A stretch of 64,000 bases of DNA from Trichomonas vaginalis G3 (Eukaryota > Parabasalia > Trichomonadida > Trichomonadidae). This document shows positions 48,998 through 59,438 of this stretch, one piece after another. The position numbers and the translations under genes are program-made. The DNA lies in assembly GCF_026262505.1 (NCBI RefSeq), contig NC_067208.1, positions 5,961,962-6,025,961 of the forward strand, read 5' to 3'. Each line of letters begins with the position of its first letter. Within the stretch, counting starts at the first letter, position 1. Below the pieces are notes generated by a model. That model did not search any database and was not told the origin of the DNA. It was given only the letters and a program-made list of their open reading frames with translations.

Positions 48998-50235
48998 TAA
49001 ACAGAAATTCATCAAAAGTGACAGCTCTCAATTTTTTGACATTTGTAAATTCTAAATTGAATGAGAAAAATGAAATAATACTAAGCATAATACAATATTC
49101 TAGATTTAATTATAATTAGGAAAAAGTTAGTTTTGAGAGTACTTTTCATAGGCATATAGAATGAAATCTTCTGAAAAATAATATCACATAAACTCATATT
49201 ATTTTCTAATATATAACTATTTTATATAAAAATCAAATTTAATGATCTTAAAAGCGAAGGATAAACCTCAAAATTTGAATATAATGAGTGGGAATATAAT
49301 GCTTATCTATCATAAAACCATATGAAATATCAATTTTTGCTTTACGCCTAATTTTTGACGACAATTAGCAAAAAATGTTAAATGTTAACACTCAGTCCAT
49401 TTGAATATGAAAAATAAAATTGACTTTGATTAAATGTTTTTATTTATCATGCAATTCTTCTTGCGACCAAAGATTTGAATAAAAGTTCAAAAAATAAGAT
49501 AGCTTAAAAAATAATATACGGTAGTGTTTACTAATAGATGAATAGTATATAAATTCTATTAAAATGGATTTGATCCAAAAAAATATATAAAATTCATAAA
49601 TAAAATCGTTTTAAATTACTTCTTCATTTAAATTATAACAATTATTTTTGGTTTTATATTTTTTTGGATCAAATCCATTTTAATAGAATTTATATACTAT
49701 TCATCTATTAGTAAACACTACCGTATATTATTTTTTAAGCTATCTTATTTTTTGGAATTTTATTCAAATCTTTGGTCGCAAGAAGAATTGCATGATAAAT
49801 AAAAACATTTAATCAAAGTCAATTTTATTTTTCATATTCAAATGGACTGAGTGATAACATTTAACATTTTTTGCTAATTGTCGTCAAAAATTAGGCGTAA
49901 AGCAAAAATTGATATTTCATATGGTTTTATGATAGATAAGCATTATATTCCCACTCATTATTTCGTAAATTTTGAGGTTTATCCTTCGCTTTTAAGATCA
50001 TTAAATTTGATTTTTATATAAAATAGTTATATATTAGAAAATAATATGAGTTTATGTGATATTATTTTTCAGAAGATTTTGTGTTCTTCTTCAAAATTTT
50101 ATTTTTTTATTAAAAAGAATCTTTACAAAATATACATTTACTATAATTAATATTTAAAAACGTGCTCTATCAAAAGTTCCAAAAATTCAATATTTTAGCT
50201 TTTCTGAGGTGTCACTTTTGATGAATTTCTGTTTA
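48998..50235. mobile_element. Foldback element 1, long inverted repeats around a short core
   Basis: Both ends read TAAACAGAAATTCATCAAAA followed by GTGACA. Arms of about 0.55-0.6 kb are inverted copies (for example AATGGATTTGATCCAAAAAA near 49563 and its complement near 49665) around a core of about 60 bp. The outermost 150 bp differ between arms: the left has GACAGCTCTCAATTTTTTGA, the right GACACCTCAGAAAAGC. No coding frame. Non-autonomous. No clear target duplication was found. Confidence 0.85.
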
Positions 50236-50995
50236 CAACAAAATAAGATCTAGGTTGATATATCAATTCAGGAATGAAAATTGATAATTTCAAACACGTT
50301 AAAGATATATCTATGCCTGACAATCTTATTTCAATTTATGAAAAATTCATATCATTTTTTATACGAAAATAATAGTATACAACATCATTAAATTTTTTTT
50401 CGATAACTTTTCCATCTACGTTTATATCAAAAAATAAAATGATTATGCGGTTAATATTTTATAATTAATAAAATCAAAATGCAATCAGATTAATTCATTT
50501 TGAGTTCAATAATATATGCATTCAAAATTAAATATTCAATTTGAATGCAATATATTTTCTGAGGCATTTTCGCTAACTTACCAAATTTTAAACTATTAAT
50601 CTGTATATGGAACTACATATTATATTTTTATTTTTCATAATTCGTAAAATTGTTATAATAGTTCACTATTGTTTTCTTTCCTATAAATTATTTCCGCTCT
50701 ACATTTATTTCTTTCAATCTATCTAATTTTGAAAGAATTGTTAAAATTGAAGTCTCATTACACTTTTCAATGCTCGATTTTTAAAAACTGTTTAAAAATG
50801 GAGCTTATCTTGAATTAGTGTAGAGACTAAAAATTACCACAGATTATTTCAGAGGATTGAGTTGCCACTCAATCCTCTGAAAAGTCTGAGGTAATTTGCA
50901 AAATTCAAAATCAATAAATTTTTTGAAACTCGGATCAAAATATCATGCATAACATGTGATTTTGAATCCTGTTCTTATAAAAAAATATTTCATAT
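50236..50995. other. Spacer with a strong hairpin before the HEAT pseudogene
   Basis: AT-rich. TTTCAGAGGATTGAGT (50847-50862), loop TGCC, ACTCAATCCTCTGAAA (50867-50882): a perfect 16-bp stem. Outer AAATTACC/GGTAATTT and CAGA/TCTG extend it. No gene seen. Confidence 0.6.
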
Positions 50996-52364
50996 TTGAA
51001 TTGTTTACATAAAACGATACGCCAATTAATCAAATTGATGATTGATTCCAGTTGCTTAAGTTCTCCATCTCTCAGACTCTGCAACCTTACAGATCCTGAG
51101 TTTGTGTGTCGTCAGTGCTCACCCTTTTCGTCACAAGCTATCAGCAACGAGGATTTTGATATTCAATTTGTTGAAGAAACCATAGTTCCTGAGATTAAAA
51201 ATGCTATTAAACAAGACAAAAAATCTAAATTCGAAACATTACCTACTCTATTCCGTTTAATTATTGATAATTTCCCTCAAGATGGTTCAAATATTGTAAA
51301 GAACGAGATTTTTCCAGCGATACAATCTACAATAAAGTTTGGTGGCGCAAGGAAGACATCAGATCTGACTAAGTTAGCCGTTGAAATTGCTTCAGTTATC
51401 CCCAGATACTATCGAGATGATATTATTTCCGACTTAGTTATGAGATATTACTTGGACGAAGATCCAAGCACAAGAAATTTGGCCGTACATCTCATTTCCA
51501 TCGTCAGAGACTTCTGGCGAGTCCAACCAATTCTCGAAATTTTATCTAAAGATAAATCAAATCTTGTACGCGCATCAGTCCTAATGATATTACCAAACTG
51601 CATGTGCGATGAAGATACGGTTAGAACCATTATTAGTCAAGCTGTTTCTGATTCTAACCCCGGTATCCAACAAATTGCAGCTTCAATCATCGGAAAGGTT
51701 GCTCCATGGATGATTGATGAGTTCAAGGGTCTCTTGGAAAGTGTTACTACTGTTAGATACGCGTTTCCTTCCCTTCCTGAAGTTATTTCTCAAAATTCTT
51801 TCGCCCAGATTATCGATTCGTTTTTTGGGCACAAAGATAGATAAAAACGATGCAGCCGTAGCTTTACTCGAAGCAGTTCAAGTTGCTGATATCAATACCG
51901 AAGAGGCTTTATATATCAGGCTGCTTCAGAACTGATTACATTTACCCCATTTGCATGGCGACTTCATGCTTTTTCCCTTAACTTTACTAACAAAAACGAT
52001 TTTGTTGAGCTATTAGATCCTTCAAACATAAAAGATTGGAGGACACGATATGCTTTACTCAAGCAATGCGAAGAGTTCGTTCCTGAACTTGGTTCCCAAC
52101 TTGTTAGACTTGCTGAAATCTACTCAGAAGATGAAACGCGCCGTTATTAGAAAAGAAAGTGCTTCTTTATGGGCTTTGCTTGTTCAATCGGATTCATCAT
52201 TGGATTCAGATATGATAGAGAGACTTATGAGAGGCCCATGGCAAAAGAGAATTGTATTATGCAAAGTCATAAAACAATTTGGAACAAGTCGCTTTGCAAG
52301 AGTGCGGAAAAGCTTAAGAAAGATGATGTCGCTATGGTTAGAGGACTGTATTACTGATTTTTAA
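50996..52364 (+). pseudogene. HEAT-repeat protein (PP2A A-subunit/PP4R1-like), frameshifted
   Basis: The first frame, open from 50996 (no ATG before 51038), runs to 51844 with HEAT helices typical of PR65-like scaffolds: LAVHLISIVRDFWRVQPILE, KDKSNLVRASVLMILPNC, SNPGIQQIAASIIGKVAPW. Three frame changes follow (near 51840, 51915, 52130), each continuing sensible HEAT sequence (ELITFTPFAWRLHAFSLNF, ESASLWALLVQSDSSLDSDM), ending at 52364. The N-terminus is also damaged. The functional parent would scaffold a phosphatase. As it stands it cannot give a full product. Confidence 0.75.
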
Positions 52365-52944
52365 TTAATAATATTGTTTGTAAATTTTTTGTTTTTAGTT
52401 TAACTTATCTCTCATTTTTCATGCATGTTTAGTAGTTGTATTATATTTTAGTATTTCGATAGTTCCGTTCTCTGAGATTTAAATATTCTTTCGTCATTAT
52501 TTATCGAAATTATGGAGTAATAAAGGAATATGACAATTCATTCGATGTATTAAGATATATATTATGTGTTTTAGTGTTTTAAAAAAAGCAATAAAATGAA
52601 AACTGAAAAAACAGTTGACGATACAAGGATAACTCTGTTAATTCACTGATAATTAGTATGGGCATTTAAGAACTTCACGGTTAACACATAAACTAATGAT
52701 TCTCAGATTGAAATGAATCAAAAGTAATGAGATAAGATATTTTCCAGTTCTAGTGAATCAGTCAAAATAATTTTAATATAATTTTTATGTTCTCATCTTC
52801 CAGGTAAAAGGCAATAATTGAAATGAATGCGATTCAGCTTAGATTCATTACGTTTCTTTCTAGCAACATCCCCACATATTTGTATTCATGTTTCTCGATT
52901 ATTGGCGCCAATAGCAAAATTTGATTATTTTTTTATTTCAAATA
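52365..52944. other. Spacer without recognised gene
   Basis: AT-rich, stops in all frames. TCAAATA at 52938-52944 is the Inr of the next gene. Confidence 0.5.
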
Positions 52945-54234
52945 ATGGCAGAAATTCAAAATCATCAAGAAGTCTTTGACTTCTATTTACAACTGACCGA
53001 TGTAATTTGGGAGATAGATAAAACATCAATAGAAGATATACTTACGCAAATCAAACTCGGATTCGATAAATATAATTTAAAGATGAATTATCTTATCAAC
53101 ATAATCAATACAATTGCAAGTCACAGGCTATGGTGCCTCGAAAAGTTTGTTAGTTTATTTAAAAGAATTCAAGAAATTTATGAAATTTCCAATGATTTAA
53201 ATTTTTCATGTTTCGAATTGAAGAATATTCTTATCAAATGCAATATTATTACACAAGAACTTTCCTATGATTATGAAAAGAAAACAACAGACGAAATGTA
53301 TCAAATTTTTCCAAAAAATACGATTGCTCATGCTTTATTTTGGGATGATATACAAGAATTTCAGCATTTTTCTGGAGCAGATGATTTTAACTTCAATCAA
53401 TCAGTTAATTTTGAATTTTTGATTGATATGGCCGCAAAATATGGAGCTGTCAAGTGTTTTAAGTTGATATATCTTAATAATGCAAAGTTATCTATTCATA
53501 CTCTTGAAAAATCATTCATTGGCAATAAGTTTGAAATAATAAATATTTGCGAACAATCTTTTTCTCCAAATCGACATTGTATAGAGAATTGCGTGAAGTG
53601 GTACAGAAATGACAGCTTGCAGTATCTGAAATCTAAATATGACTTAGATTTTTCGTTTTTAGTTTCATTAACTTCTTATAACTTTTTAATTTTCGATCAA
53701 ATGTTGAACGAAGTGAATGATATTGAGTATTTAGATTGTACTGGAAGAACCGCATTTAGCTCAGCTGTTGAATTCGGTTTCCTTCCAATTGTTGAATATC
53801 TTTTAGACAAAAATCCTCAAATCAACAAAATATATGGGAAAGAAAACCCTCCATTAATCATTTCTTTATTTAAATATGATGAAAAATTAACAAAAACATT
53901 GTTAGATAAAAATGCAGATCCAAATATTACGAATTCTTCAGGGATGTCTGCATTAATGTATGCTGCAAACACATGTAATATTGATGCTATTGAATTACTT
54001 CTAAAATATAATGCAGATGTTAATAAAACAGACAATGAAAATAGATCTGCTTTGGTTTACGCAATTAAAGCTAACTTTAAAGAAGTTGTTGAAGTTCTAA
54101 TTAAATATGGTGCTGATGCCACTATATCAGATAAATCTGGAAAAACTCCACTCGAATATGCCAAAAATATTGATCCAAAAAGTTCCATTACAAAAATCAT
54201 CACTAAATATTTGGAGTCAAAGAATTCTGACTAG
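52945..54234 (+). CDS. Ankyrin-repeat protein (DUF3447-type)
   Basis: 429 residues from the ATG at 52945, immediately after an Inr TCAAATA. The N-terminal 250 residues are the Trichomonas-type DUF3447-like region (HALFWDDIQEF, AAKYGAVKCFKLIYLNNAKL). Ankyrin repeats follow from about 265 to 415: TGRTAFSSAVEFGFLPIVEY, SSGMSALMYAANTCNIDAIE, NRSALVYAIKANFKEVVEVL, SGKTPLEYAKN. Ankyrin repeats bind other proteins; the partner is unknown. No signal or membrane segment. The gene is complete and probably expressed, unlike the decayed relative at 46304. Confidence 0.9.
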   Translation: MAEIQNHQEVFDFYLQLTDVIWEIDKTSIEDILTQIKLGFDKYNLKMNYLINIINTIASHRLWCLEKFVSLFKRIQEIYEISNDLNFSCFELKNILIKCNIITQELSYDYEKKTTDEMYQIFPKNTIAHALFWDDIQEFQHFSGADDFNFNQSVNFEFLIDMAAKYGAVKCFKLIYLNNAKLSIHTLEKSFIGNKFEIINICEQSFSPNRHCIENCVKWYRNDSLQYLKSKYDLDFSFLVSLTSYNFLIFDQMLNEVNDIEYLDCTGRTAFSSAVEFGFLPIVEYLLDKNPQINKIYGKENPPLIISLFKYDEKLTKTLLDKNADPNITNSSGMSALMYAANTCNIDAIELLLKYNADVNKTDNENRSALVYAIKANFKEVVEVLIKYGADATISDKSGKTPLEYAKNIDPKSSITKIITKYLESKNSD

Positions 54235-55157
54235 TATTCTGTATTACAATAAAATGAATAAAAATTTGTTTGAATTATCATTAGAAATACCAAAAACTAC
54301 GTTTTTACCTACCACGTAAATCGTTTATTCTAATTCTATATTCGTCGACTTAAAAATGAACAAAAATTTTGTAATTATCTCAACATTGGATAAAGACAAA
54401 ACAACCTGACTATGAACATATAAAGGTGCATATCCTGTAATATGTTATTCATGTGTTTAATTATGAATATATATGCATGTTATATGATTTTGTTATATAA
54501 TACATGGTTTTTAAATTTTAAAACTTAATAACATAGAATATACAATTGGATCATTCATAAGTCGTTTCTTTATTTCTTTGAAATAACTAAATAAACAAAG
54601 AATAGTTCATTTTTAGAATGTTGGAGTACTGATACTCTAAATTATTTTCGCTCTCAGTATAGATTAATCTCAAATAATTAATTTGTTATATTGCAACAAC
54701 AAATTGGTAAAGAATCTGTAGCTATAGTTATTCTTTATATATAATAAAATGCTTAGATACATGCCATGCAAATAGCAAAAGAACTAAGACTTCATGTGCA
54801 TCCTTTCAATTTTGATAAGTCCAAAAATTGATGTAATGTTGAGGTACCTTTTTATCTTCGTCTGAATAGTTTCAAAGGAAATTTCATAGAGTAGCATGTA
54901 TATATAATTGGATTAAAGCATTCTAATATTCCAAAATTCATGTGCAATACAAATATATCATCATGAAAATAATGATTTCATGATGCGCTCGCCATGTCAA
55001 ATTTTTCGTATTTGCAAAACTTTTGGTATACTTAAAACTAGAATCTGGTATTCTGCCATAGGAATATATTTCGTTGAAGAATATTCTTTCTTCCATGTAA
55101 GTACATCAAATCTTAAAGAATTTAATGATTTGAAATAATATATAAATATATTTTTAT
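54235..55157. other. Spacer, 0.9 kb, without recognised gene
   Basis: AT-rich between convergent genes. No repeat pair or RNA gene recognised. Confidence 0.5.
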
Positions 55158-56474
55158 TTAATTTTGAAGATATTCATCAACTTTTCCATCTATAATAGCT
55201 TGATAAATATTGTTACAAGCTTCAGCCATTTCTTCGTCAGTCAATACATCGCATGCTTTTAAGAAATCATACAGTTGAGGATGTATCTTATTACAGATGT
55301 GAATTAAAGTATTTCCAGAGTTATGAGGAACTTTATCTTTAATTTCGATCCAGATTCTGAAGAACTCGTCATTCAACTTACCTGTGATGCGGAACTCAGT
55401 GATATCTGCTTTCAAATTGAAAGCTGCAGGGAATTTTCTGGATTTGTCTCCATTTATCCATTCTGTAGCTATTTCTTGGAACTGAATCAATTCTTCTTTC
55501 GTAAACGGAAAACTTTTCTTAAATTCTTTGATTGCGTCATAATATTTGATCAGTTTCATTGCGCAGATGCACGTATTGTACAAATCCTTGGTTGGATTCT
55601 GTAGCGTATCTTTGGAATATCTCACGGCTTTTTCTAAAAGAATTGATCCGAAATCAACTCCAATCGTGTTTTCTTCTTTCCAAAGCTGAGTGAGTTGCTT
55701 GGCTTGGAGAGAATGCATAGTCTTAATGGATGTGCACGTTTTGATGTACGCAAGAAGAGATAAAGCTGTAAATGCAATATCATTCGAAATGTATTGAAGA
55801 AAACCAGCGTAAGTAGCAATGATTTCGGAATTTGGCTTGCCTAAGTTCTCATAAATTAATTGGGAGAAGTTCACCGACTCTTTGATTTCTAATTGGTCTT
55901 TTGCTGCTTCTAATTCTTTGCATGGGAAGCTAATGCTCTTGACCACATCTTTAAGACCAAATTTAGACTGGAAATATGGAATATTTGGCCTGAATTGAGT
56001 ATCTATGACGGTATGTAAGGTAACTTTGCCAGTTTTGTCTGGTTTTCCGTTGATAGGTATTCCAAGTTTATAGAGACCGAGAACATCTCGAGTAATATCG
56101 AAAAATATCGTGTAAATAAAGTAATTTGAGAAAATTAATCTTAGTGCTCGCTTAACATCATTATCTGGGTCGAAAATGATAAATCCATCTTGAAGTTCTA
56201 TTGATTCTTCTGTTGAATCGTCAATTTGGTAATTAATTAAATCATTGTGATTTACAAAGCATTCTGCAAACTGAATAACAAAGACATCGTTTAAGTCTGC
56301 AACATTGATCTTTCCTTCTGTGTCGACAGCCAAATATTTGTACTGTTTGGGATGATTTTTTATGTAATCAGCCAAATCATTGCAATATTTAATTAGCTTA
56401 TCCTTATTTTGGTTTTTGTAGACAATGGTGTGCGTTCTTCCTGTAATTGGGCATTTGAATGTGCTTGGAAGCAT
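55158..56474 (-). CDS. 3'-5' exonuclease-like (DnaQ/RNase D fold) protein
   Basis: 438 residues from the ATG at 56472-56474 (MLPSTFKCPITGRTHT). The exonuclease core (about 45-250) shows the D-x-E of motif I (YLAVDTEGKI), the FFDITRDVLGLYKLGI block with the motif II-type Asp, and a motif III-like ISNDIAFTALSLL. The C-terminal 190 residues are helical, without a recognised domain (no clear HRDC). Such enzymes trim RNA or DNA 3' ends; EXD2- or WRN-exo-like proteins share this core. The substrate is unknown, and the motif III Tyr/His is uncertain. Minus-strand TCATTTTTTTATC before the ATG is a good Inr. Confidence 0.65.
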   Translation of the reverse strand: MLPSTFKCPITGRTHTIVYKNQNKDKLIKYCNDLADYIKNHPKQYKYLAVDTEGKINVADLNDVFVIQFAECFVNHNDLINYQIDDSTEESIELQDGFIIFDPDNDVKRALRLIFSNYFIYTIFFDITRDVLGLYKLGIPINGKPDKTGKVTLHTVIDTQFRPNIPYFQSKFGLKDVVKSISFPCKELEAAKDQLEIKESVNFSQLIYENLGKPNSEIIATYAGFLQYISNDIAFTALSLLAYIKTCTSIKTMHSLQAKQLTQLWKEENTIGVDFGSILLEKAVRYSKDTLQNPTKDLYNTCICAMKLIKYYDAIKEFKKSFPFTKEELIQFQEIATEWINGDKSRKFPAAFNLKADITEFRITGKLNDEFFRIWIEIKDKVPHNSGNTLIHICNKIHPQLYDFLKACDVLTDEEMAEACNNIYQAIIDGKVDEYLQN

Positions 56475-57302
56475 GATAAAAAAATGAAATTTTGCGGAAA
56501 ATTTTGACTTTAGGCAATTTGTGAAGTAAAATTCAAGTACAACTATAAGCAATTTCGCCTTACCACAATATTGGATTCTGAAAAATTACTCATCAATCTT
56601 TTGACTTGTAAAATTTTTATTCTGAAATCATTAATATTATTTAACTTGCTTTCATTATTATGCGTAGATTAGTATATGAGGACTTTTTATGTTGTAAACA
56701 GAAATTCATCAAAAGTGACACCTCAGAAAAGCTAAAATATTGAATTTTTGGAACTTTTGATAGAGCACGTTTTTAAATATTAATTAAAGTAAATGTATAT
56801 TTTGTAAAGATTCTTTTTAATAAAAAAATAAAATTTTGAAGAAGAACACAAAATCTTCTGAAAAATAATATCACATAAACTCATATTATTTTCTAATATA
56901 TAACTATTTTATATAAAAATCAAATTCAATGATCTTAAAAGCGAAGGATAAACCTCAAAATTTACGAATATAATGAGTGGGAATATAATGCTTATCTATC
57001 ATAAAACCATATGAAATATCAATTTTTGCTTTACGCCTAATTTTTGACGACAATTAGCAAAAAATGTTAAATGTTAACACTCAGTCCATTTGAATATGAA
57101 AAATAAAATTGACTTTGATTAAATGTTTTTATTTATCATGCAATTCTTCTTGCGACCAAAGATTTGAATAAAATTTCAAAAAATAAGATAGCTTAAAAAA
57201 TAATATACGGTAGTGTTTACTAATAGATGAATAGTATATAAATTCTATTAAAATGGATTTGATCCAAAAAAATATAAAACCAAAAATAATTGTTATAATT
57301 TA

Positions 57303-57688
57303 AATGAAGAAGGAGAGAGGGTCAAAGTTGCTATTTGTCACTTTTCCACAAGAATATAATGGGGAAAAAGTTATCATATAGTTGATCTCATTCACTGAGT
57401 TGGGAGATGCATGTAGTGTAATGTGATAAACAGTGGGATTCCTGCTCTAAGTCCTAGGTTCGAGACACATTGGCTTCATTTTTCTCTTTTTTATTGACGT
57501 AAACTATTCAATTTTTGTGTTCTCCATTCAAATTTCAGAATTTTTTTTGCAGATTTCACGCTACATTCGAAGTTACCTTTTGTAACAACCACCACTGCCT
57601 ACGAAAGACGAAAGTGTGTCACGATTTCACCCGGAAATCCGACGGTTGTTTAAGAGTAAGCACTTTTGGCACCTACTCAATGAAGAAG
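57303..57688. mobile_element. Nested insertion A (366 bp) with 10-bp target duplication
   Basis: AATGAAGAAG flanks 57313-57678 on both sides and occurs once at the same site in foldback element 1 (as complement). Ends are loosely inverted: GAGAGAGGGTCAAAGTTGCT versus, inverted, GAGTAGGTGCCAAAAGTGCT. A 9-11 bp duplication fits Mutator-like elements (MULEs). No coding frame. Confidence 0.8.
57396..57490 (+). other. tRNA-like sequence inside nested insertion A
   Basis: GTAGTGTAATGTGATAAACA (A-box-like) is followed 36 bases later by CCTAGGTTCGAGAC (B-box-like) and then T-runs. The stems of a tRNA do not form fully. It resembles the candidate at 32985-33063. Possible pol III-type, tRNA-derived sequence. 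Confidence 0.3.
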
Positions 57689-58248
57689 TAATTTAAAACA
57701 ATTTTATTTATGATCAAATTTTATATATTTTTTTGGATCAAATCCATTTTAATAGAATTTATATACTATTCATCTATTAGTAAACACTACCGTATATTAT
57801 TTTTTAAGCTATCTTATTTTTTGAAATTTTATTCAAATCTTTGGTCGCAAGAAGAATTGCATGATAAATAAAAACATTTAATCAAAGTCAATTTTATTTT
57901 TCATATTCAAATGGACTGAGTGTTAACATTTAACATTTTTTGCTAATTGTCGTCAAAAATTAGGCGTAAAGCAAAAATTGATATTTCATATGGTTTTATG
58001 ATAGATAAGCATTATATTCCCACTCATTATATTCGTAAATTTTGAGGTTTATCCTTGGCAAACCCAAATTTTAGCTAAAAGTGACAGGGAGAAAAAACGT
58101 TTAGTATTAAAAAAAAAGACCGATGAGAGCTTCGTTCGAAATATAGAGGGAACTGAGAATGCGCAACCATTCTCAGGGAATATTGGATGCTATTCCCGTT
58201 CCCTCTGTATGGAAAATTGAGGTTTTCAAAGGGAGTTAAAATAATATC

Positions 58249-58484
58249 AAATTTATACTAATTTACTTCAAAATACAAAAGTATTTGACAGCTAAAATTA
58301 GTTACTTTAGCAAGCCTATCAATACCCTTTTACGATTATTGTTACTTTTTCGAAATAAAAGTAAAAACAAATTTATACTAATTTACTTCAAAATACAAAA
58401 GTATTTGACAGCTAAAATTAGTTACTTTAGCAAGCCTATCAATACCCTTTTACGATTATTGCTACTTTTTCGAAATAAAATAAA
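58249..58484. repeat. Tandem duplication, 120-bp unit
   Basis: Two copies starting AAATTTATACTAATTTACTT at 58249 and 58369, nearly identical. Confidence 0.85.
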
Positions 58485-58581
58485 TTTATTATCAAAAACC
58501 TTTTTTTCTTAGTAAAAATAAACGAAATTTTTTACCTTATGAACTTTTGATGGAAATATGCAAATTTAAAATAATAAAGAA

Positions 58582-58712
58582 AGCCGCGAGCGAAGCGATC
58601 GGCTTAGTTCGAAGATTTTGATTCAAATCTTTGCTGATCTGTAATTCGCGGAAGCCGCGAGCGAATCGAGCGGCTTAGGTCTAAGATTTTGATTCAAATC
58701 TTTGCTTATATT
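58582..58712. repeat. Tandem duplication, about 71-bp unit with GC-rich hairpin
   Basis: Two copies starting AGCCGCGAGCGAA at 58582 and about 58653. Each carries a GCCG...CGGC palindromic head and ATTTTGATTCAAATCTTTGC. Confidence 0.75.
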
Positions 58713-59438
58713 CCTTAAATTCTTTATGAAACTCGCAACAGTTCCATAAAAAATTTTAAATTCTAAACTGTCGAAATTACCGATCGGTAATCACACCCTT
58801 CACATGTGTCACTTTTACAGGCGTGTCACTTTTAGCTAAAATTACCCCTACTCTTTATCCTTCGCTTTTAAGATCATTGAATTTGATTTTTATATAAAAT
58901 AGTTATATATTAGAAAATAATATGAGTTTATGTGATATTATTTTTCAGAAGATTTCATTCTATATGCCTATGAAAAGTACTCTCAAAACTAACTTTTTCC
59001 TAATTATAATTAAATCTAGAATATTGTATTATGCTTAGTATTATTTCATTTTTCTCATTCAATTTAGAATTTACAAATGTCAAAAAATTGAGAGCTGTCA
59101 CTTTTGATGAATTTCTGTTTATTACATTTATTGTTATGAATCAATGGTGAAAGCATTTGAGCAACAAAATGATTTAATTTAATTGAGAAACAGGTTTCAA
59201 AGTTGCAAATATAATTAGTTTTTCTTATATATGCAAAACTAACAACCTAAACTAGCTTTCATCATATTATCTTATCAAACTCTTTGAAAAATACCAGAAA
59301 TCATGTAATTTGATTTTATACCTTCAAGTGTCACTGCTATGGACGCAGTTTGGTGATGTTTGCTAAGAATAAAGCTCATTCGAAGAAGTGGTTTGATAAA
59401 ATTTTTATCAAAAACGATTTCATTCTCTTCACAAAAAA

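Larger units (their letters stand above)
58048..58862. mobile_element. Nested insertion B (797 bp) with 9-bp target duplication
   Basis: TTTATCCTT flanks 58057-58853 exactly and occurs once at the matching site of element 1. Subterminal inverted repeats share AATTTTAGCTAAAAGTGACA. The outer right end, inverted, begins GAGTAGGGGT, similar to insertion A. The 9-bp duplication is typical of MULEs. Inside are two tandem duplications and no coding frame. Confidence 0.85.
56695..59121. mobile_element. Foldback element 2, inverted relative to element 1, with two nested insertions
   Basis: Same terminal sequence, arms and core as 48998-50235, but with the GACACCTCAG-type arm at the left and the GACAGCTCTC-type arm at the right. 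Without its two insertions it is about 1.25 kb, the same as element 1. No coding frame belongs to it. Confidence 0.85.
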
